Source: an uncultured Saprospiraceae bacterium (GTDB taxonomy: Bacteria; Bacteroidota; Bacteroidia; Chitinophagales; Saprospiraceae). From it: 56,898 nt of DNA. Positions 44,375 to 52,577 of this stretch are shown here, in pieces (position 1 is the first letter of the stretch; the number at the start of each line of letters is the position of its first letter). A program made the position numbers and the translations under genes. A model generated the notes under the pieces. That model did not search any database and had not been told where the DNA came from. It saw only the letters and a list, made by a program, of their open reading frames with translations. Location: NCBI GenBank assembly GCA_938022165.1, contig CALIEI010000133.1, positions 1 through 56,898 of the forward strand, in the 5' to 3' direction.

Positions 44375-45274
44375 TTATTCCTCTCTCAACTGTGTTCCAT
44401 GTCGCTTATTAAATCCAGCTATGCCTTGCAAACCGCCAGTGTGTATAGCCAATATGCTTGAACCTTCTGGAAAATAATTATTCCTGATCATATCCATCAA
44501 GCCATACATCATTTTACCAGTATAAATTGGGTCTAATGGAATATTATACGTTCCATAAAAATCATTAATAAATGAGATTAACTCTTCGCTATATCTAGCA
44601 TAGCCACCAAAGTGATATTCTCCTATCAGATCAAAATTTGTATAGTTTGCATCTTCCTTCTTCAATATAGAGGAAATATCTCCTTGCAAGAAATTTCCTT
44701 TCAATGCCGGAAAACCAAGTACACTTTTCTTTCCTTCCAGACTCGCTATAAGACCTGCTACGGTTCCTCCCGTACCCACTGGGCAGGTGAAATAGTCAAA
44801 TTCTGACTTCTCATCCGGTTCAAGAATCTCAGTGCATCCTTTTATCGCCAGAGAATTTGTGCCCCCCTCTGGAATGATATAGGCATTGGGGTACTCTTCT
44901 CGCACTGCATCCCACTTGTTGTTTTGGGTATAAGATCTATACGCTTCTCTACTGATGTATTTCAAATACATCCCATTTTGCATTGCTTTTTTCAAGCTAG
45001 GGTTTAGCTCCAAATGCTCTTCTCCTCTGATGAATCCAATGGTCTCAAGGCCATATTTTTTACCCGCTGCAGCCAATGCAACGATATGGTTAGAGTAGGC
45101 ACCCCCAAAACTGAGTACTTGTTCAAATCCATTTTCTCTAGCGAAAGCTAGATTATACTTGAGTTTGCGCCATTTATTACCCTGTATCTCAGGAAAAATT
45201 AGATCCTCCCGTTTAATAAATGCCCTTATACCTTTTTCTTTAAAAATACTACCGTTTAATTCCTGGTTCAACAC
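44375..45274 (-). CDS. PLP-dependent ACC deaminase / D-cysteine desulfhydrase family protein
   Basis: A 299-aa tryptophan-synthase-beta-fold enzyme. The PLP-lysine lies in FPEIQGNKWRKLKYNLAFA, the cofactor phosphate/carboxylate loop in SFGGAYSNHIVALAAAGKKYGL, and the phosphate cup in FTCPVGTGGTVAGLIASL. These match the 1-aminocyclopropane-1-carboxylate deaminase / D-cysteine desulfhydrase family. ACC deaminase activity is rare and most relatives act on D-cysteine, so desulfhydrase is the better guess. The call is at family level only. It is monocistronic. Confidence 0.88.
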   Translation of the reverse strand: MLNQELNGSIFKEKGIRAFIKREDLIFPEIQGNKWRKLKYNLAFARENGFEQVLSFGGAYSNHIVALAAAGKKYGLETIGFIRGEEHLELNPSLKKAMQNGMYLKYISREAYRSYTQNNKWDAVREEYPNAYIIPEGGTNSLAIKGCTEILEPDEKSEFDYFTCPVGTGGTVAGLIASLEGKKSVLGFPALKGNFLQGDISSILKKEDANYTNFDLIGEYHFGGYARYSEELISFINDFYGTYNIPLDPIYTGKMMYGLMDMIRNNYFPEGSSILAIHTGGLQGIAGFNKRHGTQLREE

Positions 45275-45323
45275 AAAATGGGTTATAAGTACCTATAAAT
45301 CAGTGTGTATCACATATTTCATT

Positions 45324-45354
45324 TTGTAATATGAATACCTTTCCTTTATCTTTG
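45324..45354 (+). promoter_or_regulatory. Bacteroidota-type promoter of the small transcript
   Basis: TTG (45324-45326), an exact 20-nt spacer, then TATCTTTG (45347-45354), a full match to TAnnTTTG. Transcription would start near 45361, giving a leader of about 60 nt before the 39-codon ORF and a terminator at 45661-45694. Confidence 0.7.
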
Positions 45355-45419
45355 CCGTACAATAATTAACAAAAAACATTTTCCGGATACTCCGGATCAC
45401 ACTGTGAAACACTATAATA

Positions 45420-45539
45420 ATGAAACAAGATAAAATTAAAATCAAAGGACTTAAGATCAAATCAATTATTAAGCTAACACCAAAGAACGGTCAAGCTAAT
45501 CAAAGCCCAAAAGGAGGTGGATATACTTGGGTAGGATAA
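45420..45539 (+). CDS. Putative 39-aa peptide with Gly-Gly-Gly tail motif
   Basis: A short ORF of 39 codons. The N-terminal half is Lys/Ile-rich and amphipathic (MKQDKIKIKGLKIKSIIKL), followed by TPKNGQANQSPK and the end GGGYTWVG. The Lys/Leu/Ile pattern followed by a Gly-Gly site recalls leader peptides of Bacteroidota ribosomal peptides, with a possible six-residue product (GYTWVG). That is resemblance only; there is no Cys, and no modification enzyme or peptidase-transporter gene is adjacent. Support for reality: it lies wholly between a strong promoter match and a strong terminator. The alternative is a chance ORF in a structured RNA. Confidence 0.45.
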   Translation: MKQDKIKIKGLKIKSIIKLTPKNGQANQSPKGGGYTWVG

Positions 45540-45660
45540 TAATTCCTTCTACGCTCGAGCCCACTGTAGAAAATAATACTGAGTCCGCTATTTTTCGGAT
45601 AGGGCTCAATACCAAAAGAGTCAATTTTTGGTTTTGTTAGCAGAAGCAGTAATCTGCGTT

Positions 45661-45694
45661 AAAAAAAGTGGTTCCGACAGGAACCACTTTTTTT
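45661..45694 (+). terminator. Strong Rho-independent terminator
   Basis: A perfect 15-bp stem: seven A plus GTGGTTCC (45661-45675), loop GACA (45676-45679), GGAACCAC plus seven T (45680-45694). It ends the small transcript; symmetric A/T tails let it work on either strand. Confidence 0.9.
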
Positions 45695-45739
45695 ATTTGG
45701 TACCTTTAGCGTATCATTGTTAAAAATCATCAAGCATAC

Positions 45740-46129
45740 ATGTCTCCAAATAACCCCAGCCTTACTCAAAGTGTCTTAGGTATGAAATGTCCTCAATGTA
45801 GAAAAGGAGATTTGTTTAACAATAAATCAAGTTTCAACTATAAAGGCTTAGCCAAAATGCCAAAGAATTGTCCAGTCTGCGATCAACTATATTTACCCGA
45901 ACCAGGATTTTATTATGGTGCAATGTTTATATCCTATATCATTTGTGGCTTCTGGTTTTTAGGATTTATTGCCATCTGTATGTTTGTATTTGATTTATCA
46001 GTTGATACCTCATTTTTATTATTAGGTATCATGATTTTTGTCTTGTTTGGATGGATATTTAGAATCTCTAGATCCATCTGGATTCATATCAATGTGAAAT
46101 ATCAGCCGAACTTTGACAAAAAATTATAA
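45740..46129 (+). CDS. DUF983-family membrane protein
   Basis: A 129-aa protein. A zinc-ribbon-like head, MKCPQCRKGDLF...MPKNCPVCDQLYLPEPGFYYGAMFISY, carries two CxxC pairs. Two transmembrane helices follow (FISYIICGFWFLGFIAICMFVF; SFLLLGIMIFVLFGWIF) and a short basic tail. The CPxCxxG...CPxCG...EPGFYYGA pattern is the DUF983 signature, and the length is typical. Function is unknown; some members are found near respiratory genes, but here the gene stands alone after a terminator. Confidence 0.88.
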   Translation: MSPNNPSLTQSVLGMKCPQCRKGDLFNNKSSFNYKGLAKMPKNCPVCDQLYLPEPGFYYGAMFISYIICGFWFLGFIAICMFVFDLSVDTSFLLLGIMIFVLFGWIFRISRSIWIHINVKYQPNFDKKL

Positions 46130-46221
46130 CCCAATTCAAAACTGTATTTCAAAATAATATATTAACATTGCAGTGCTGAAATATTTTATATTGACCTTAC
46201 CAATGAAATAATATCTTACTC

Positions 46222-47013
46222 ATGAGAACGCTACTCCTTTCATTTTTCATTTTCATTATCTCCTTTACCCAGTTAAGTGCCCAAGTATGGACCGAATTAG
46301 GGCTCAGAGTCGCTGGTGGAACCAGTTGGTTAATTGATAAAAATATTTTTGATGACAATACTTATGTCCATGATTTTAGTGGTGCTTTTAGTGTTGGTTT
46401 GAAGTTAGGAATTAATATAAGAGATAGACATGGTTTTATCCTAGAAGGTCTTTTTTCAAACCTTAACCAGAATTTTGATTACACCTTCGATGATGCCAAC
46501 ATGATGCGTATAGAAGGCACCAATCAAATAAAGTGGAGCAACTTAGACACCTATTTGCTTTATAGAAACTATAGTCAAGGAGCATTTTCTGAGATCGGCG
46601 TAATGAACACCTTTATACAAAGTGTAGAGCAGCTGGATGAGCTTGCGAATTTTCCAATATTAACTGACGTGACACCCAACTACCAAAATTATCTTTCTTT
46701 AGTTTTAGGGGGAGGCGCATTTGTAGCGGGCTCGGATAGATTTACCCTGATGATGGGTATCAGAATCCATTATGCCCTCACCGATTTCATTTCACCACAA
46801 GGTCAAGATCCAGCTTCACTGCAACTACAAGACCAACAGTTTGCTTTTCCGACCACCTTCAGACAAGATTTTTCTGGGTTAGAGTCAGATCCATATGCGG
46901 ATAACCGCATCACCAGACCCTTGTTGATCCAAGTAGGATTCGAATTCAACTTTGGAGTTGGATACTTTGCAAAAACGGTTTGCGGAGGTCGTGTTAAGTT
47001 TATTGGAGGTTAG
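46222..47013 (+). CDS. Predicted outer-membrane beta-barrel protein
   Basis: A 263-aa exported protein. The signal peptide (LLLSFFIFIISFTQLSAQ) is followed by alternating amphipathic strands (AFSVGLKLGINIRDRHGFILEGLFSNLNQNFDYTF; LSLVLGGGAFVAGSDRFTLMMGIRIHYAL; LLIQVGFEFNFGVGYF), typical of a small outer-membrane barrel of the PorT/OmpW-like size class. I cannot assign a specific family. The C-terminus (AKTVCGGRVKFIGG) is unusual in continuing about 15 residues past the last strand. Its stop codon overlaps the convergent nitrilase stop by 4 nt (TTAG). Confidence 0.65.
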   Translation: MRTLLLSFFIFIISFTQLSAQVWTELGLRVAGGTSWLIDKNIFDDNTYVHDFSGAFSVGLKLGINIRDRHGFILEGLFSNLNQNFDYTFDDANMMRIEGTNQIKWSNLDTYLLYRNYSQGAFSEIGVMNTFIQSVEQLDELANFPILTDVTPNYQNYLSLVLGGGAFVAGSDRFTLMMGIRIHYALTDFISPQGQDPASLQLQDQQFAFPTTFRQDFSGLESDPYADNRITRPLLIQVGFEFNFGVGYFAKTVCGGRVKFIGG

Positions 47014-47960
47014 TCCTTTATCTTTAGGATTGATTGCCGCTTCCTGTTTACGATCAGTTGAGTCACATCAGGCCTAGAGTAGTGACCTGCTACATCAAAG
47101 TTTTGCCGTTCGCGCAAGACTTCTTTGTGGTCAATTTCAGCAACAAGCAATTTCTCTTTACCCTCTACTGGGGCTATCAAAAACGAACCATTAGGCGCAG
47201 CTATGCAGGACCCACCATTAGCCATTATTTTCGGTGCATTTTTTCGGATTAGATTCGCGTAGGGTATATCATCAGGTATATCTGCACGAGTCATTAGCCC
47301 ACTGACAGAGATGACATATGACCTCGATTCCTTTGCGATAAATGAGGTGAGATCTATGGTGTTTCGCACGGCACCAGGCCACAATGCAACATGCAAGTCT
47401 TCCCCTTGCCCGTACAGCGCAGCACGAGAAAGCGGCATCCAATTTTCCCAACAATTCAGAGCACCAAGTGTAAATGCCTCATGAGGAAATGTTCGCAACC
47501 CATGCCCATCGCCCGTCGCCCATACCAATCGCTCCTCATAAGTAGGCATCGTTTTACGATGCACATTTCTGATTTTCCCTTTTTTGTCGATATAGACAAG
47601 AGAGCAGTAGCAGCTATGCCCCCCTCGATCAGTAGCTTTTTCTATAGTACCTAAAATGACTTCGATTTTCCCACTCTTAGCAGCTTCACACACCTTGTCC
47701 AGATCACCATGTTCTATGGAGATGGCTTGCTCTACATAATGCGCATAGATTTCTTTTTGCACAGCAGACTCAAACTTCGCACCCTCTGTCAGCTCCACCC
47801 AAAAAGGATAGCCAGGCACAATAGCTTCTCCAAATGTGACTAAACTACATTTTGCCTTTGCCGCTTTTCTTACATATTTGATCACCTTGTCTATAGTCTT
47901 TTTTTGATTCAACCAGACAGGTGTCATTTGTACAATCCCAACTTTTGTTTTTTGCTTCAT
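47010..47960 (-). CDS. Nitrilase-superfamily carbon-nitrogen hydrolase
   Basis: A 316-aa cytosolic hydrolase with the catalytic triad in order: Glu in LVTFGEAIVPGYPFW, Lys in VHRKTMPTYEERLVWATGDG, Cys in LGALNCWENWMPLSRAALYGQG. The GYPFW after the Glu and the CWENWMPL around the Cys are those of true nitrilases (branch 1, nitrile to acid plus ammonia), so nitrilase or cyanide-hydratase-type activity is more likely than amidase. The natural substrate is unknown. It is a single gene; the structured element B lies just upstream of its start. Confidence 0.88.
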   Translation of the reverse strand: MKQKTKVGIVQMTPVWLNQKKTIDKVIKYVRKAAKAKCSLVTFGEAIVPGYPFWVELTEGAKFESAVQKEIYAHYVEQAISIEHGDLDKVCEAAKSGKIEVILGTIEKATDRGGHSCYCSLVYIDKKGKIRNVHRKTMPTYEERLVWATGDGHGLRTFPHEAFTLGALNCWENWMPLSRAALYGQGEDLHVALWPGAVRNTIDLTSFIAKESRSYVISVSGLMTRADIPDDIPYANLIRKNAPKIMANGGSCIAAPNGSFLIAPVEGKEKLLVAEIDHKEVLRERQNFDVAGHYSRPDVTQLIVNRKRQSILKIKD

Positions 47961-48000
47961 ATTATACTAAACGATTTTTTTGGGTTTTTGATTTGAGCTT

Positions 48001-48161
48001 GGGAGTGCCTCCGTCCATTCCGTGAAAAGTACGGAATGGACGGAGTCGGGCTCTTTCGGGGTACGCTCCGCTTGTGCCGTCGCTAAAGCTTTGGCGACAC
48101 GCGACCCGTCCCTCACTTCCGTACCTCCAGTGAGTGACCAAGCCCTTTCGATCCCTCACTC
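48001..48161 (+). repeat. Structured GC-rich intergenic element B
   Basis: The element starts GGGAGTGC. A perfect 15-bp hairpin follows, CTCCGTCCATTCCGT (48009-48023) / ACGGAATGGACGGAG (48031-48045), loop gaaaagt. The conserved TCGGGCTCTTTCG comes next, then a second hairpin GTCGC...GCGAC, ending CTTTCGATCCCTCACTC. The frame is the same as element A (9926), but the first stem has unrelated sequence. It lies between the divergent nitrilase and FkbM genes. The remaining ~400 bp of this spacer (48162-48560) is A/T-rich and holds only a promoter match. Confidence 0.7.
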
Positions 48162-48364
48162 AAAACTAGTTTCTAGCTGGAGGGGAGTATAAATATCATC
48201 AAAATGCCCAATACAAAGGAGATTAAACCCTCTTTTCATGTGACGGGCTATCGTACTAAGAGTCTAAAATAGGTGTTAAATCAGAATATTAAGTTCAAAT
48301 TACACATGATGATATTTTTGATATATCGTATTTTTTAATATCTAAATAAAATATTACCAACTAG

Positions 48365-48395
48365 TTGGAGTATATATGCAAGATTTGTATATTTG
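48365..48395 (+). promoter_or_regulatory. Bacteroidota-type promoter upstream of the FkbM gene
   Basis: TTG (48365-48367), a 20-nt spacer, TATATTTG (48388-48395): full consensus with the same spacing as the promoter at 45324. It predicts a leader of roughly 160 nt before the start codon at 48561. Confidence 0.6.
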
Positions 48396-48560
48396 TTGTT
48401 AGAGAAGCTTTAGGTCCAAATCAAGATATTTAATTTTAAGTGGCACTTTTTGTGAAGTACTACGTAATTATTATTGTACCCTTATTCTCTACAACTCCAT
48501 TTAGCGAAACCGATCACATACCCCTATTTTTTTAACCTTTTAAGGGAGAAATCCCAACCT

Positions 48561-49295
48561 ATGGTATTGAATCAGAAGTTTAAAAATATCGTCAAGTCAG
48601 GTTTTGAGATGCTGCATATTGATCTCACTAAGAATATGCAATACGACAGACTCACCAAGATCATTATGAAGCAGGAGCTCAATCCTTATGCTAATTGTCT
48701 TGACATTGGCTGCCATGCTGGCGAGATGCTTGATATTATGTTAGAATTTGCTCCCCATGGAAAGCACTTGGGTTTTGAACCGATTCCATACCTGTACGAA
48801 AAACTACAAGACAAATACGGTTCGCATACCGCAATCCATAGAGTAGCGCTTAGCAACAATAATGGAGAAACTGAATTCAATGTAGTCAAAAACGCACCTG
48901 CATTCAGTGGCTTAAAGAAAAGAGCTTATCAAGTATCTAATCCTGATATTGAAAAAATAAAAGTAACTACCCAAAAGTTAGATGACCTGCTACCAGAAAA
49001 CGCCAAAGTTGATTTTGTAAAAATCGATGTTGAAGGCGCAGAATACGATGTCCTTTTAGGTGGTCTAGAGACTTTCAAGCGTTGCCAACCCACCTTGATT
49101 TTTGAATTTGGCCTTGGTGCCTCAGACTTTTATGGGACTACGCCCGAGCAGATTTTTGACCTTATCGTCAATCAGATAGGATTGAAAATTTATACCCTTG
49201 AGAACTTCATCGCAAATGATGCACCTTTATCGCTTGAAGCACTCAAAGATGTATATGCTGAAAACTCAGAATACTACTTCGTAGCCAAAGCTTAA
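48561..49295 (+). CDS. FkbM-family SAM-dependent methyltransferase
   Basis: A 244-aa protein from the ATG at 48561 (MVLNQKFKNIVKSGFEML). The longer reading from 48474 would start inside the A/T-rich leader and adds 29 residues without family similarity. The Rossmann fold is clear: motif I LDIGCHAGEMLDIML, LGFEPIPYLYEKL, VALSNNNGETEF, then the FkbM hallmark VDFVKIDVEGAEYDVLLGG and LIFEFG. FkbM enzymes O-methylate sugars or polyketides; no glycan or polyketide cluster is nearby, so the acceptor is unknown. A promoter match lies at 48365-48395. Confidence 0.88.
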   Translation: MVLNQKFKNIVKSGFEMLHIDLTKNMQYDRLTKIIMKQELNPYANCLDIGCHAGEMLDIMLEFAPHGKHLGFEPIPYLYEKLQDKYGSHTAIHRVALSNNNGETEFNVVKNAPAFSGLKKRAYQVSNPDIEKIKVTTQKLDDLLPENAKVDFVKIDVEGAEYDVLLGGLETFKRCQPTLIFEFGLGASDFYGTTPEQIFDLIVNQIGLKIYTLENFIANDAPLSLEALKDVYAENSEYYFVAKA

Positions 49296-49354
49296 ATTTT
49301 ATTCTACATCTAAGATCTATTTTTGCTTATCTTCACACGAGCTAAATCAAAGTC

Positions 49355-49924
49355 GTGTCACAATTTTCAAAAGATCTAAAGAAGAAAGTAAAACCAGACA
49401 AAGGAGAATGGCCATTTGTAATATTGGGTGTATTTCTATTCTTTGGTTCTATCTTTTTATTTGTTATGGAGATCGATGATGCAGAGTACACTATCCAATT
49501 CAATAGAATGATCTTGGTTTTTGGTATCCTAGGCCTATTGTTAGCGATTGGTTTAGCATGGTATTATGGTAAAGGCACCAAAGGTGTAGAACGAATTCGA
49601 TTGTCATTGCTTTTCCTGATCTTTGTCACCTTGATCGTTCCAGTTTGGGCGCACTTTATCAATAGAATTATTCCTATCCATACACAAGACAAGAAGCTTG
49701 AGGTTTTTGAAAATAGCCTTTACACTAGTCCAGACATCGCAGCCTCCTTGGAAAGCGTTGAGCGTGATGGATTCTTCCTGTTCTTTGTAGAGGATAACGG
49801 ACTAGTAAGAGTACATACCAAAAAACCAGAACTTATGACCCTCAAAGCAGGAGAGTTTTTTGATGTTAAAATCAAACGTGGCCTTCTCGGATTCAAATTT
49901 ATAGATAGAGCTATGTTCGAGTAA
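49355..49924 (+). CDS. Three-helix membrane protein of unknown function
   Basis: A 189-aa protein starting at GTG 49355. Three transmembrane segments: FVILGVFLFFGSIFLFVME, MILVFGILGLLLAIGLAWYYG and IRLSLLFLIFVTLIVPVWAHFI. A soluble C-terminal domain of ~75 aa follows (IIPIHTQDKKLEVFENSLYTSPDIAASLES...GLVRVHTKKPELMTLKAGEFFDVKIKRGLLGFKFI). I do not recognise the family. A TATTTTTG box at 49318-49325 is close to the start. It is followed by murB after 54 nt, so the two may be cotranscribed. Confidence 0.65.
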   Translation: MSQFSKDLKKKVKPDKGEWPFVILGVFLFFGSIFLFVMEIDDAEYTIQFNRMILVFGILGLLLAIGLAWYYGKGTKGVERIRLSLLFLIFVTLIVPVWAHFINRIIPIHTQDKKLEVFENSLYTSPDIAASLESVERDGFFLFFVEDNGLVRVHTKKPELMTLKAGEFFDVKIKRGLLGFKFIDRAMFE

Positions 49925-49978
49925 ATTCTATGACTTTAAAAACAAAAATTTGTTTACAAACAAGTACAGAAAATTTAG

Positions 49979-50998
49979 GTGAATAGTTTGAATCTAAAAT
50001 ACAATGTATCTCTAAAAGAGAAACACACTTTCGGATTAGAAGCAAGTGCTGAAGCATTTGTGAAAATCCAAAATGTAAGTCAAATCAAAACTGCTTTACA
50101 ACTTCCTTATAAAAGCAAAATGGTTCTTGGAGGAGGTTCCAATGTTGTCTTTACACAAGATTATCTAGGCTTAGTGATGGAGCTAGATATAAAAGGTATC
50201 CAAGTAGAAAAAGAATACAAAAACTCTATCCACCTTAAAGTTGGGGGAGGAGAAAACTGGCATCAAACCGTTTTATGGACGCTAAGAAATAATTATGGCG
50301 GACTAGAAAACTTGTCTCTCATCCCAGGCAAAGTAGGCGCATCACCTATTCAGAACATCGGTGCCTACGGAGTAGAGTTAAAAGATATTTTTATCAAGCT
50401 TAAAGCACTAGAAAAAAGTACAGGCAAAGTCAAAACCTTCTTCCAAAAAGATTGCCAGTTCGGATACCGTGATAGCTTTTTTAAAAACAAAGGCAAGGGT
50501 AAATACATCATCCTTGAAGTTTATTTTTCGTTGACAAAAAATAATCATAAACTAAACACGGCCTACGGAGCGATCAAATCAGAACTCGCTAAAAAGAAAA
50601 TCGAAAATCCGACCATCCAAGACATCAGCAAAGCCGTCATTAAGATCCGTCGCTCCAAACTTCCAGACCCTAAGAAGATAGGCAACGCAGGATCCTTCTT
50701 TAAAAACCCCATTATATCAAAGACCAAATTCAAAACTATCCACAAAAAGTTTCCGAAGTTGGTTCACTATCCTGCTCCGAATGGAAAAGTAAAACTTGCA
50801 GCGGGTTGGCTTATTGACCGATGCAATTGGAAAGGGAAATCTATCGGTGGCATCATGGTACATCCCAAGCAAGCACTGGTACTGACCAATCAAGGAAAAG
50901 GAGAAGCTAAAGATTTGCAAAAGATGATTAAAAAAATCATCACTTCTGTAAAGAAGAAATATGATGTGAGTTTAGAAGCTGAGGTCAATTTGGTTTAA
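49979..50998 (+). CDS. murB: UDP-N-acetylenolpyruvoylglucosamine reductase (MurB)
   Basis: A 339-aa FAD enzyme that reduces UDP-GlcNAc-enolpyruvate to UDP-MurNAc, the second committed peptidoglycan step. FAD-binding signatures: NTFG-like HTFGLEASAEAFVKI, MVLGGGSNVVFT, LSLIPGKVGASPIQNIGAYGVEL. The Tyr/Arg region is QFGYRDSFFKN. The catalytic Ser lies in GNAGSFFKNP and the C-terminal Glu in SLEAEVNLV. The length and the YRDS loop indicate a type I enzyme as in E. coli. The start is GTG at 49979; no in-frame ATG lies upstream near the domain boundary. Confidence 0.95.
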   Translation: MNSLNLKYNVSLKEKHTFGLEASAEAFVKIQNVSQIKTALQLPYKSKMVLGGGSNVVFTQDYLGLVMELDIKGIQVEKEYKNSIHLKVGGGENWHQTVLWTLRNNYGGLENLSLIPGKVGASPIQNIGAYGVELKDIFIKLKALEKSTGKVKTFFQKDCQFGYRDSFFKNKGKGKYIILEVYFSLTKNNHKLNTAYGAIKSELAKKKIENPTIQDISKAVIKIRRSKLPDPKKIGNAGSFFKNPIISKTKFKTIHKKFPKLVHYPAPNGKVKLAAGWLIDRCNWKGKSIGGIMVHPKQALVLTNQGKGEAKDLQKMIKKIITSVKKKYDVSLEAEVNLV

Positions 50999-51204
50999 TT
51001 TCCAGCTCATTATCTATTGGATTCTCCCAATCGTTCAACCTTTGCTAACCACTTTTATCTAAAAGTCGTTTTTGACAATCTTAAAAGGCCAATAGTAGAA
51101 ATTTTTACTTTTTTTCACGCCTACAAAATGCATGGTTAGTTTTTTCAAGGCCTTGTTACTTGGGCTACCAAAGGCTAATTTATATTACCAAGAATGACGC
51201 AAGT

Positions 51205-51447
51205 ATGCTGATGATACGTGCTGTTTTTGTTGACACAGGTGTTTTGCGTAAAGAAGAATATGATCATGAGTATGACTACCTCATCAAGAGAATGACCGTT
51301 TTTGGGAATTTCTATTTAGCATCTGCAGAATTGAATAAGCAAGAGTTTAAAGAAAAGGATATAGAGGAGTATATAGAAATATATTGTTTGTCTATCTATC
51401 CCTATCTCACCGCAAAGGGTAAAAAGCTATATCGTAATCTGAGTTAA
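51205..51447 (+). CDS. Hypothetical small protein
   Basis: An 80-aa ORF from the ATG at 51205 (MLMIRAVFVDTGVLRKEEYDHEYDYL), or 95 aa from a TTG at 51160. Its composition is protein-like (Glu/Lys/Tyr-rich, mixed helix), but no family, signal peptide or membrane segment is visible. It lies alone between murB and a T9SS cargo gene, with no promoter match. It may be a genuine small protein or a fragment of a decayed gene. Confidence 0.4.
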   Translation: MLMIRAVFVDTGVLRKEEYDHEYDYLIKRMTVFGNFYLASAELNKQEFKEKDIEEYIEIYCLSIYPYLTAKGKKLYRNLS

Positions 51448-51606
51448 AAAATATCGTTTGTGTCTAATCTAAATCCAGTCGAGTTCTTTCAGTAGAATTT
51501 TGCTAAGTAGTTTACAAAATTTGGGAGAATGAATTTAATTTTTCTGAAGCTAATAACTTTATTGTAAATTAGAATCTGTCAGTAAACAAAGCTAATATCA
51601 AAAACC

Positions 51607-52545
51607 ATGAAAAACCTATTTATACTCGTCTTACTTTTTTTTGCGATCAGTTCATATGCGCAACAAGATACTTGCCTATGGCTAAAGACAAATGCAGAAT
51701 GGTGCTATGCAGAATGGGCCAATAATAGCAACAATGATATCATCCAAATTAGAATTTTGGGAGATACTTTAATAGAGAATCGATTATGCTCTGAAATGTA
51801 TTTGTTTCATGAGGGGGTATTAGTGGAGCAAAGCAAATTGATTTGTTACTATGATGAGCAAAGCCAAGAAGTCTATTTTAATGAAGACGATGCTTTTAAA
51901 CTCTTGTATAGTTTTTCATCCAATTTACTAGTAGGAGATACAGTAGAATATTTTTTACCTAGCAATTTTGTTTACTATGATATATCCTCTACTAGTGGCT
52001 CATTTGAACCTACGGAAGAATCTTACAGATATACCTATCAAGGAGAAGAAGTAATCGAATTACCCAGTGGTGAATCTTTGCGCATGTTAATAACTACCCC
52101 TGCTGTATTAAATGTTGATTATACACGCTTTTTCTATGGAAGAATCATAGAGGGAATAGGCCCGAGGTCAGGCTTTTTAGGTAAAGGACCTAAACAGTTG
52201 ACATCAGGCTTTGGTCCATTTTTCAGAAACTTTGAAAGTTCGGATCTCACATACATAGTACAAGAAGGCTGCTTGGTAACCTCTGTTCAAGATATAGATA
52301 TTGCTTCCATTCAAGTATTCCCAAATCCTATATCTAATATTCTAAATATTCAATCGGACCAAGGCGACATCCTTCGGGTGAGGTTGTATTCAAGCCTAGG
52401 TCAAATTATGCTGGATCAATCGGTGCACAATACAGAAATTGAAATTTCAGTGAATGGATTCACTCCGGGTATATACTGGTTGGATGTAGCGCTGCTGAAT
52501 GGCTCACGGTACAGAGAAAAGGTATTGGTGTTGGATAGGGAATAG
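51607..52545 (+). CDS. T9SS type A-sorted secreted protein, unknown function
   Basis: A 312-aa exported protein. It has a signal peptide (LFILVLLFFAISSYAQ) and a body of ~215 aa of unknown fold with Cys-Trp-rich start (DTCLWLKTNAEWCYAEWA). A type A T9SS sorting domain covers the last ~75 aa (IQVFPNPISNILNIQ; VRLYSSLGQIMLDQSV; FTPGIYWLDVALLNGSRYREKVLVL). The body resembles many uncharacterised Bacteroidota secreted proteins whose genes stand alone. Element E lies 32 nt downstream. Confidence 0.82.
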   Translation: MKNLFILVLLFFAISSYAQQDTCLWLKTNAEWCYAEWANNSNNDIIQIRILGDTLIENRLCSEMYLFHEGVLVEQSKLICYYDEQSQEVYFNEDDAFKLLYSFSSNLLVGDTVEYFLPSNFVYYDISSTSGSFEPTEESYRYTYQGEEVIELPSGESLRMLITTPAVLNVDYTRFFYGRIIEGIGPRSGFLGKGPKQLTSGFGPFFRNFESSDLTYIVQEGCLVTSVQDIDIASIQVFPNPISNILNIQSDQGDILRVRLYSSLGQIMLDQSVHNTEIEISVNGFTPGIYWLDVALLNGSRYREKVLVLDRE

Positions 52546-52577
52546 GATTTTCTGAATTCATAACATTGGTATAACGA

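Larger units (their letters stand above)
45361..45694 (+). ncRNA. Predicted small structured transcript, about 335 nt
   Basis: Bounded by the promoter at 45324-45354 and the terminator at 45661-45694. Hairpins are visible in the leader (CCGGA-tac-TCCGG near 45383; CACA-c-TGTG near 45399). More follow after the 39-codon ORF: GAGCCC...GGGCTC, CCAAAA...TTTTTGG and GCAGA...TCTGC. This could be a regulatory RNA, a leader-peptide mRNA, or both. The start site is inferred. Confidence 0.45.

Noticed and set aside
45555-45612. GAGCCC...GGGCTC with an AGGGCT block, faintly like elements C/D/E
   Set aside because: Only a few short blocks agree and the outer conserved ends are missing; kept as part of the small transcript instead.
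47962-48159. 65-codon minus-strand frame upstream of the nitrilase gene
   Set aside because: It lies entirely within structured element B; its Arg/Gly-rich translation is a by-product of the GC-rich repeat.
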